DNA from: Treponema sp.
Lineage (GTDB): Bacteria > Spirochaetota > Spirochaetia > Treponematales > Treponemataceae
Reading direction: 5' to 3'
Length of the DNA stretch: 9,268 nucleotides
Assembly: GCA_017613485.1 (NCBI GenBank)
Contig: JAGADS010000101.1
Location: 1-9,268 of the forward strand
The position numbers and the translations under genes are program-made. Numbering within the stretch: the stretch's first letter is position 1; each line of letters opens with the position of its first letter. This document shows, one piece after another, positions 1-4,484 of this stretch. The notes beneath the pieces were generated by a model. That model ran no database searches. It was not told where the DNA came from and worked only from the letters and a program-made list of their open reading frames with translations.

Positions 1-204
1 GTTCTTTGCATTCTCAGATGCCTTGTTCAAGCCACGAATCTGGCTGCGCATTTTCTCTGAAACGGCAAGACCTGAAGCGTCGTCACCTGCACGGTTGATC
101 CTCATGCCAGATGAAAGCTTCTCCATGTTCTTCTGGTTGCTTACTTCTGTAAGGCCTTCTGAACGCTGTGCAAACATTGCACTCATGTTGTGATTGATAA
201 CCAT
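1..204 (-). CDS. flaB: Flagellin core protein FlaB, N-terminal part (cut by window edge)
   Basis: This encodes the first 68 residues of a flagellin, the core subunit of the periplasmic flagellar filament in spirochaetes. The visible part is the conserved D0/D1 region: it begins [14 protein letters not shown] and continues with [20 protein letters not shown] and [15 protein letters not shown], closely matching treponemal FlaB proteins as I remember them. Family members are about 285 residues, so roughly three quarters lies beyond the left edge. The start is firm: ATG at 202-204 is preceded by AGAGGAGA (211-218) with 7 nt spacing. A sigma-28 promoter lies upstream. Residues 15-22 (SEGLTEVS) differ from the usual sequence, so this may be one of several FlaB paralogues; which one cannot be told. 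Family call is very sure. Confidence 0.96.
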   Translation of the reverse strand, partial: MVINHNMSAMFAQRSEGLTEVSNQKNMEKLSSGMRINRAGDDASGLAVSEKMRSQIRGLNKASENAKN

Positions 205-238
205 AATGTATCTCCTCTAAACAATTTAAGAGTTACAG

Positions 239-262
239 GCAAACACATAAGTACATGTTTGC
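239..262 (-). promoter_or_regulatory. Hairpin in the flaB 5' leader
   Basis: In the predicted flaB leader (about 80 nt from the sigma-28 start to the ATG) GCAAACA and TGTTTGC form a perfect 7-bp stem with a 10-nt loop, extendable by 2 bp past a bulge. A weaker 4-bp hairpin (270-283) lies just upstream. The stem ends about 35 nt before the start codon, so it does not cover the Shine-Dalgarno. It may stabilise the mRNA or serve translational control, but that is inference. Confidence 0.4.
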
Positions 263-293
263 TGCCCCCGGGTAGAACCACCCTATATACTGA

Positions 294-320
294 TTTTCGG
301 CTTATAATTTTTGGACTTTA
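294..320 (-). promoter_or_regulatory. Sigma-28 (FliA) flagellar promoter of flaB
   Basis: Read on the minus strand, this is TAAAGTCC, 11 nt, GCCGAAAA. The sigma-28 consensus is TAAAGTTT-N11-GCCGATAA, so the match is very close and the spacing exact. It implies late, FliA-dependent flagellin transcription starting near position 287, with a leader of about 80 nt. Confidence 0.88.
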
Positions 321-361
321 GGAAAAATAATGGAAAAAAATCGAATAAAAGAGGGAATTCT

Positions 362-443
362 GTCACACAGATTCGAAATCATTACATGATTTCCCCCGAC
401 AGGAGTTTCCGTAGGAAACTAGAATCCGTGTGACTTTTTTTTT
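362..443. other. Three-way-junction inverted-repeat element with T9 tract between purH and flaB
   Basis: An outer stem of 13 positions (362-374 with 422-434) encloses two perfect triloop hairpins. The first has an 8-bp stem (375-382 with 386-393) and the second a 7-bp stem (404-410 with 414-420), joined by a 10-nt linker (394-403). The two triloops, TAC and GTA, are complementary to each other. On the + strand the outer stem is followed directly by nine T, as in an intrinsic terminator. The single imperfect position of the outer stem (369/427) is an A-C mismatch in + RNA but a G-U pair in - RNA. The element starts immediately after the purH stop codon. It may be a bidirectional terminator, the 3' end of a small RNA, or a small dispersed palindromic repeat; sequence alone does not decide. 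Confidence 0.7.
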
Positions 444-1614
444 AATGGTGGAACAACCTTACACCTGTAAAGGCCATTACCATTTTGTATTTATTGCAGA
501 CTTCGATTACATTGTCATCGCGGATAGAGCCGCCTGGCTGTGCAACAACCTTGACTCCTGAGCGATGTGCCCTCTCGATATTGTCACCAAACGGGAAGAA
601 TGCATCACTTCCGACGGCAACATCAGTGTTTTTCGCAATCCATGCCTTGCGCTCCTCACGGGTAAAGACAGCAGGCTTTGTGTTGAACCACTTCTGCCAC
701 TCGCCCTCGCCTATGACATCCTCGTAGTCATCGCCTGTATAGACATCGATTGTATTGTCCCTGTCAGCACGCTTTATGTCTGCCTTGAAATCCAGGTTCA
801 GGACCTGTGGAGCCTGACGAAGCCACCATTTGTCTGCCTTGTCACCTGCAAGACGCGTACAGTGGATCCTGCTCTGCTGCCCCGCACCGATGCCGATAGC
901 CTGACCGTCCTTTACGTAGCACACGCTGTTGGATTGGGTATACTTGAGGATAATCAGCGAAATCAAGAGATTGTCCCTCTCTTCCTTGCTCAGATCCTTT
1001 GCATCAGTAACGATATTGCCAAGGCATGAGTCGTCAATTTTCAGGAAATTGTGTCCCTGCTCAAAAGTGACTCCGAAAACCTGCTTTTTCTCTATCTCTG
1101 CCGGAACATAGTCTGGGTCAATCTGAAGCACACAGTATCCGCCCTTTTTCTTTGCCTTGAGAATCTCCAGTGCCTCTGGCTCATAACCGGGAGCAATGAT
1201 TCCGTCACTTACTTCCTTTTTGATAAGAAGGGCCGTAGCCTTGTCGCATGTATCGCTAAGGGAAATGAAATCACCGAAAGATGACATCCTGTCTGCCCCG
1301 CGTGCCCTAGCATAAGCCGATGCCAAAGGTGTAAGCTCGACATCATCGGTGTAGTAGATTTTTTTAAGCGTATCGGAAAGAGGTCTTCCAACAGCCGCAC
1401 CAGCCGGAGAGACATGCTTGAACGAGGTTGCAGCCGGAAGTCCAGTCGCCTCTTTTAGTTCCTTTACAAGCTGCCATCCGTTGAGTGCATCAAGAAGGTT
1501 TATGTATCCAGGTTTGCCATTTAAAACAGTAACAGGCAAATCGCCATTTTCCATATAAACCCTGGCCGGTTTCTGGTTCGGGTTGCATCCGTATTTAAGT
1601 TGAATTTCCGTCAT
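442..1614 (-). CDS. purH: Stand-alone AICAR formyltransferase (PurH C-terminal domain only)
   Basis: The product transfers a formyl group from 10-formyltetrahydrofolate to AICAR, giving FAICAR, the penultimate step of IMP synthesis in the cytosol. All 390 residues belong to the AICARFT domain: KYGCNPNQKPA at 7-17, the active-site Lys66-His67 pair in SFKHVSPAGAA, QSNSVCYVKDGQAIGIGAGQ at 227-246, SDAFFPFGDNIERA at 336-349, QPGGSIRD at 359-366 and the RLFHH end. The IMP cyclohydrolase domain of ordinary bifunctional PurH (about 510-530 residues) is absent, and the protein starts with the N-terminus expected for the single-domain type, so this is not a truncation. The closing step must be encoded elsewhere. 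The start is fixed by an in-frame TAG two codons upstream and by the loss of KYGCNPNQ if Met21 were used. There is no proper Shine-Dalgarno; the promoter abuts the ATG. The single-domain enzyme is sometimes called PurV. Confidence 0.95.
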   Translation of the reverse strand: MTEIQLKYGCNPNQKPARVYMENGDLPVTVLNGKPGYINLLDALNGWQLVKELKEATGLPAATSFKHVSPAGAAVGRPLSDTLKKIYYTDDVELTPLASAYARARGADRMSSFGDFISLSDTCDKATALLIKKEVSDGIIAPGYEPEALEILKAKKKGGYCVLQIDPDYVPAEIEKKQVFGVTFEQGHNFLKIDDSCLGNIVTDAKDLSKEERDNLLISLIILKYTQSNSVCYVKDGQAIGIGAGQQSRIHCTRLAGDKADKWWLRQAPQVLNLDFKADIKRADRDNTIDVYTGDDYEDVIGEGEWQKWFNTKPAVFTREERKAWIAKNTDVAVGSDAFFPFGDNIERAHRSGVKVVAQPGGSIRDDNVIEVCNKYKMVMAFTGVRLFHH

Positions 1615-1620
1615 GCCCTA

Positions 1621-1649
1621 ATAATACAACATATCAGTGTCTTTTTCAA
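1621..1649 (-). promoter_or_regulatory. Sigma-70 promoter of the AICAR formyltransferase gene, abutting the ATG
   Basis: On the minus strand TTGAAA (1644-1649), 17 nt, TATTAT (1621-1626). Six nucleotides (TAGGGC) separate the -10 box from the ATG, so the expected +1 falls on the A of the start codon (1614). The only purine-rich stretch, AGGG, is too near the ATG for a ribosome binding site and would not be transcribed. Confidence 0.75.
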
Positions 1650-1673
1650 TGCGGAATTGGAAATGAAATGGAC

Positions 1674-1955
1674 TTATGCGATATTCAAAAGAGGATCAGA
1701 AATGTCCTCTCCCTTTTCATAAATCACATAAGGGTCAATATCTATGCAATTTGATTTATCATACTTTCCATCTATAGTCCATGCCAAAGTACCGTTAAGA
1801 ACGGTACAATTATTTTTATAAAAATCCATATCATTGAGTCTTTCGAAAACACCTTCTCCAACGAGATGAGAAACATCATACTTTTTTATAGCACCATCAA
1901 CAAAGTAAACAATTACTTTATAATCTTCCAGAGGTAAAACCTGAACAACTTCCAT
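1674..1955 (-). CDS. DUF2442 domain protein
   Basis: A 93-residue soluble protein spanning one whole DUF2442 domain. The signature parts are an opening VVQVLPLEDYKVIVYFVDG (3-21), a central KYDVSHLV (25-32), TLAWTIDG (56-63) and the closing DIDPYVIYE (72-80). The biochemical function of this family is unknown to me. It is second in a two-gene unit with a DUF4160 gene: the gap is 14 bp and its strong Shine-Dalgarno overlaps the stop codon of the upstream gene. Such pairs recur in many bacteria, and a toxin-antitoxin-like or regulatory role has been suspected, but nothing here proves it. No signal peptide or membrane segment is seen. It is followed after 59 bp by the AICAR formyltransferase gene, which has its own promoter. 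Confidence 0.9.
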   Translation of the reverse strand: MEVVQVLPLEDYKVIVYFVDGAIKKYDVSHLVGEGVFERLNDMDFYKNNCTVLNGTLAWTIDGKYDKSNCIDIDPYVIYEKGEDISDPLLNIA

Positions 1956-1964
1956 AAATAATAT

Positions 1965-1971
1965 ACCTCCT
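1965..1971 (-). promoter_or_regulatory. Shine-Dalgarno of the DUF2442 gene overlapping the DUF4160 stop codon
   Basis: AGGAGGT lies 9 nt before the ATG at 1953-1955, and its first AG belongs to the TAG stop codon (1970-1972) of the DUF4160 gene. Ribosomes finishing DUF4160 would sit on this site, so the two proteins are probably made by coupled translation in a fixed ratio. Confidence 0.85.
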
Positions 1972-2230
1972 ATTTCAAAGGCTCTATTTTCTGAGGAAGC
2001 AGTTTTTTGCTTGCTTTCTCCCAGTTTTTAACCAATTCATCTCTATGAAGCTCACTCCAAGCCAGCACGAGCTTAAGTTTATTTGAAGGCAAAGCCCCTT
2101 TCAATACGCAAGACCTTCCAATATCAACCAATGCTTCAGCATCTCCATATTTTGCATGAAAATGCGGCGGCAAATGATCATCAAAATAAAAACAGATTTC
2201 TATCCCTTCAAACTCACTTACTATTGGCAT
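1970..2230 (-). CDS. DUF4160 domain protein
   Basis: An 86-residue protein covering one complete DUF4160 domain. The start MPIVSEFEGIEICFYFDD, the hallmark HLPPHFHAKYGD (19-30), the GALPSNKLKLVLAW segment (45-58), ELHRDELVKNW (60-70) and the final KIEPL are all typical. The histidines and aspartates around the PPHFHA motif may bind a metal or ligand, but the function of the family is unknown. The start at 2230 follows GAGGT (2235-2239) with 4-5 nt spacing. It is first gene of a pair with DUF2442. A promoter with short leader precedes it, and a 6-bp inverted repeat spans the region from promoter to start. No signal peptide is present, so the protein is cytoplasmic. Confidence 0.9.
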   Translation of the reverse strand: MPIVSEFEGIEICFYFDDHLPPHFHAKYGDAEALVDIGRSCVLKGALPSNKLKLVLAWSELHRDELVKNWEKASKKLLPQKIEPLK

Positions 2231-2261
2231 TTCAACCTCACTAAGTTTATTTTAAGTTGAA
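2231..2261. repeat. Inverted repeat TTCAAC-N19-GTTGAA over the DUF4160 promoter-start region
   Basis: TTCAAC at 2231-2236 and GTTGAA at 2256-2261 are perfect inverted copies with centres 25 bp apart. One arm overlaps the Shine-Dalgarno region and the other lies in the spacer just upstream of the -10 box. Only the first arm would be transcribed, so this fits a protein-binding operator better than an RNA hairpin. Such short repeats also occur by chance in AT-rich DNA. Confidence 0.3.
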
Positions 2262-2277
2262 ATAGCAAAATTGACAA
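2249..2277 (-). promoter_or_regulatory. Sigma-70 promoter of the DUF4160-DUF2442 unit
   Basis: Minus strand: TTGTCA (2272-2277), 17 nt, TAAAAT (2249-2254). The expected start is near 2242, giving a 12-nt leader that just contains the Shine-Dalgarno. The spacing is ideal and both boxes match the consensus at five of six positions. Confidence 0.7.
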
Positions 2278-2372
2278 GAGTTTTTCCAGATTACCAAGTG
2301 CAAAACCTTAGACAACTCAAAACGGAACCCCCGCCTTTTTTTATCAAAAACTAAAACAACTTACCCCACAAA

Positions 2373-3437
2373 TCACTTGAAGAACTCGTAGGCAATGAAG
2401 GAGATTGTGTCGTCTATGAATTTAATGCATATCGTCTCTTCGTAGTTTGGGTCGCCGTATTCATATATGTAGAAAATGTCATCCTCGCCGTCTTTTATAT
2501 ATTCCGGGTTTTCGCTAAAGAAATCCCTAAGGCTGTAACAAATTGATTTATAGTCCGTGAGCCGTACAATGTCATCAGGCTTTCCGAGTACTTCAATCAG
2601 GTCGCTTTTTTTCATTCCGATTTTGACTCCGTAATCCAAAATGGTTCCGTCAGGCACAGGGTGGAAATAATAGTCGTCAACATTAAGCAGCTTAGAGGCG
2701 TTTGTGCAAAAGTGATTTTTCCTCAAGGAAATGTTGTCCTGAACTTTCAGCTCGTTCACCATGAAGTTGTCAAGGGGAGAACCCATCTTCCATGTCCCGG
2801 GGCTGCACTCAATCGCATTTTCAGGGAGGCTTTCTCCAATTATATATTTATTGTAGTTGATGTCGGTTGTATAATAGTAATATCCGTCAAATGAAAAAGT
2901 TCTGTTCTCCGCCGTTTTAATTGCATCGTCATAATCTTTCGGAAGGAAATTTTTAAGCACAGGATCCGCCTTTACTTTGATTCCTTTTATGGTTTTCGGG
3001 TTAAAGGCGACGACGGCATACATGGAAAGTGAAAAATACTTTACGTTGTCTTCCTCAATGATGTCATTAATCCAAATGTATTCCGGGATTTTTTTTGCGA
3101 ATGGAGCCAAGTACCCGTTGTAGCGGCTTATTTCGCTCTGATACTCATATTCGATTCTTGCGGGAAATGAAGTAAGGTACAGGCAGTTGACCCATTTTTT
3201 CGTGCCGTCGTTGGAAATCAAGGCCCACTTGTCAAGGATTCCGTTTTTGTATTCTCCGCTTCCTTTTGTCTCGTAAACATAAACCACATCGGCGAATTTC
3301 AAAGTGCCGTTCTTTTTTCCGCTCAGGCCCGGCTGGTTCCTTACATTCAGGACATCGGTGTTTACAAAGCATTTTGTCTGGCTGAATGCAGAGATTGAAA
3401 TGACCGCAAAAAGTAAAATTGAAAATATCTTCTTCAT
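2373..3437 (-). CDS. Exported SH3-domain protein with BamE-like C-terminus
   Basis: A 354-residue protein of unknown function. Residues 1-19 are a signal peptide (MKKIF, a hydrophobic core, then SAFS before Gln20), so it should reach the periplasm or envelope. Residues about 22-92 resemble a bacterial SH3 domain (DVLNVRNQPGLSG, later KWALISNDG and KKWVNCLYL), often used to bind peptides or cell wall. The middle is Tyr- and Asp-rich and unrecognised. Residues about 265-354, with IGMKKSDLIEVLGKPDDI, resemble the BamE/SmpA fold. The start at 3437 is preceded by AGAGGT (3445-3450) at 7 nt and puts the signal peptide at the N-terminus. The frame is open further upstream to 3590, but that would add an unsupported 51 residues running through the divergent promoters. 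It is divergent from a membrane HTH gene. Confidence 0.8.
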   Translation of the reverse strand: MKKIFSILLFAVISISAFSQTKCFVNTDVLNVRNQPGLSGKKNGTLKFADVVYVYETKGSGEYKNGILDKWALISNDGTKKWVNCLYLTSFPARIEYEYQSEISRYNGYLAPFAKKIPEYIWINDIIEEDNVKYFSLSMYAVVAFNPKTIKGIKVKADPVLKNFLPKDYDDAIKTAENRTFSFDGYYYYTTDINYNKYIIGESLPENAIECSPGTWKMGSPLDNFMVNELKVQDNISLRKNHFCTNASKLLNVDDYYFHPVPDGTILDYGVKIGMKKSDLIEVLGKPDDIVRLTDYKSICYSLRDFFSENPEYIKDGEDDIFYIYEYGDPNYEETICIKFIDDTISFIAYEFFK

Positions 3438-3476
3438 GTCCTGTACCTCTATTATTACAACAAAGTTCCTGTGAAA

Positions 3477-3505
3477 AATATACAGAAAAATCTTCTGGAA
3501 ATCAA
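3477..3505 (-). promoter_or_regulatory. Sigma-70 promoter of the SH3-domain protein gene
   Basis: Minus strand: TTGATT (3500-3505), 17 nt, TATATT (3477-3482). The expected start near 3470 gives a leader of about 33 nt with a normal Shine-Dalgarno. It is separated by 31 bp from the -35 box of the divergent promoter, close enough for shared control. Confidence 0.6.
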
Positions 3506-3536
3506 CATTCCCCGCATAAACACAAACAGAAAAAAA

Positions 3537-3565
3537 TAGACTAAAAGATAATTCTACTATATAAT
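3537..3565 (+). promoter_or_regulatory. Sigma-70 promoter of the membrane HTH gene, abutting the ATG
   Basis: TAGACT (3537-3542), 17 nt, TATAAT (3560-3565), then TGAGCC and ATG. The -10 box is perfect and the -35 matches four of six positions. Six nucleotides between the -10 box and ATG place +1 on the A of the start codon (3572), predicting a leaderless transcript. Confidence 0.75.
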
Positions 3566-3571
3566 TGAGCC

Positions 3572-4306
3572 ATGAAATCATTTTATTCAAGACAGTTCCT
3601 GCTTTTTATTCGAATAGCCTCCGTTGTTTTCATCGCTGTTTTGCTGTATCAGACCGGACATGCCGTTTATGATGTTTTTTTCATGCATGATTACAGCTGT
3701 ATTTTTGGACTCATCTCAGGACCCTTGAGCATTGCTGTTTTGTTCTTTGTTGTCCTGCATCCTGAAAAACTTGCCCTGTTTGTTCCCCCGCTTTTGCTTT
3801 ATTCTCTTACTAATTCAATTGGAGCAGGTAATCCTGCATTTCCCATTGTTTTTCTTGAGCTTTCGGCGCTGCTTTTGTGGATTCGCGGATTTTTCAACTG
3901 TCATAAAGCACTCAAGATTTCTGTCCTGGTTTTATTTTATCTTATTCCTGAATTTTTCTGCATTCGTTTTGGCTGGGAATTCTTTGCAACCAGGCTTTTT
4001 GAAATCCTACAGATTATTCTGGTTACCTTCTGCATTATTTTTCTTCTCTATGAATATATGAAATCGCAGACCGTAAAAAACAAGGTTCTGAACATAGCTG
4101 ATTATCCCGATACCACGGAACGCGATGCAAAGTGGCTTTCTCTTGTTCAGCAGGGTGTAAAATATGAGGCAATCGCCATCGACTATGAGCTTACTTTGGG
4201 AACCGTCCAGAACAGGCTCAACAAAATATATCATATTCTTGAGACAGGCGACCGCATCGGATTCCTTTCGATTTACTCAAACGCACAGATTGTTTATAAG
4301 AAGTGA
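3572..4306 (+). CDS. Six-transmembrane LuxR-like helix-turn-helix regulator
   Basis: A 244-residue predicted one-component membrane regulator. Six hydrophobic segments (about 9-27, 42-62, 66-84, 90-106, 113-130, 142-161) form a sensor-like membrane domain that I do not recognise as a named family. Residues about 181-237 form a LuxR/sigma-region-4-like DNA-binding helix-turn-helix: an ERDAKWLSLVQQGVKYEAIA entry, then a recognition helix near TLGTVQNRLNKIYHILE. The protein would bind DNA while held in the inner membrane. The start is fixed: an in-frame TGA lies two codons upstream, and the next Met (38) would remove the first membrane segment. No Shine-Dalgarno exists, and the promoter suggests a leaderless message. 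It diverges from the SH3-protein gene and lies 152 bp before the GH43 gene; either could be its target. HTH assignment is good, the signal sensed is unknown. Confidence 0.8.
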   Translation: MKSFYSRQFLLFIRIASVVFIAVLLYQTGHAVYDVFFMHDYSCIFGLISGPLSIAVLFFVVLHPEKLALFVPPLLLYSLTNSIGAGNPAFPIVFLELSALLLWIRGFFNCHKALKISVLVLFYLIPEFFCIRFGWEFFATRLFEILQIILVTFCIIFLLYEYMKSQTVKNKVLNIADYPDTTERDAKWLSLVQQGVKYEAIAIDYELTLGTVQNRLNKIYHILETGDRIGFLSIYSNAQIVYKK

Positions 4307-4384
4307 TTTTTGCTTTTCAATCTGAAGGAGCTTAACGTGGAGCTTGTAAAGGCTGTGGCAAGAAAAAAGACTAAAATGTTGTAG
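4307..4384 (+). pseudogene. Possible coding relic downstream of the HTH gene
   Basis: In the same frame as the HTH gene, beyond its TGA, the DNA reads for 25 codons to a TAG at 4382-4384. The last 19 residues (KELNVELVKAVARKKTKML) look like a charged, helical protein C-terminus, and the TAG overlaps an AGAGGT followed by a GTG, as at an operon junction. It could be the eroded end of a former gene or a former extension of the regulator, or chance. The tract also holds a direct repeat of GGAGCTT. I do not recognise the sequence. Confidence 0.25.
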
Positions 4385-4394
4385 AGGTAAAAAC

Positions 4395-4484
4395 GTGAAT
4401 ACGACTGTTTATTTTATGTTTGACAACAACAATCATTCAAACTATACTTGTATTCATCATGAGCAGATACATTATTCCCGCTGA
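4395..4484 (+). CDS. Possible 29-residue small ORF before GH43
   Basis: GTG at 4395 is preceded by AGAGGT (4383-4388) at 6 nt and opens 29 codons ending at TGA 4482-4484, running 26 nt into the GH43 gene in another frame. The peptide is rich in Asn, His and Tyr and has no recognisable domain. It spans the GH43 promoter, so it could be translated only from a longer transcript coming from the HTH gene. It may be a leader peptide or the relic of a lost gene start; it may equally be accidental. Confidence 0.2.
   Translation: MNTTVYFMFDNNNHSNYTCIHHEQIHYSR
4420..4448 (+). promoter_or_regulatory. Consensus sigma-70 promoter of the GH43 gene
   Basis: TTGACA (4420-4425), 17 nt, TATACT (4443-4448): a perfect -35, ideal spacing and a five-of-six -10. 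The expected +1 is at about 4455, only 4 nt before the ATG at 4459, so the message is nearly leaderless. An in-frame TTG at 4420 that could be called as the gene start is in fact the first three bases of the -35 box. Confidence 0.8.

Noticed and set aside
362..434. Integron attC site, considered because Treponema can carry integrons and the fold is palindromic
   Set aside because: The ends are GTCACAC/GTGTGAC, not the RYYYAAC/GTTRRRY core sites, and no integrase or cassette array is present.
362..434. tRNA gene, considered because of the cloverleaf-like shape and length of 73 nt
   Set aside because: There are only two inner hairpins with triloops, and no T-loop, anticodon loop or CCA-type acceptor sequence.
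565..1029. A 154-codon + strand open frame
   Set aside because: It lies wholly antisense to the strongly conserved AICAR formyltransferase gene, and its peptide shows no domain.
2323..2342. GC-rich stretch followed by seven T as a terminator
   Set aside because: The possible stem is only about 3 bp (CGG/CCG) and no + strand gene lies upstream; on the minus strand the T tract is on the wrong side.
3438..3590. N-terminal extension of the SH3-domain protein to 3590
   Set aside because: It would run through both divergent promoters and bury a clear signal peptide; the start at 3437 has a good Shine-Dalgarno.
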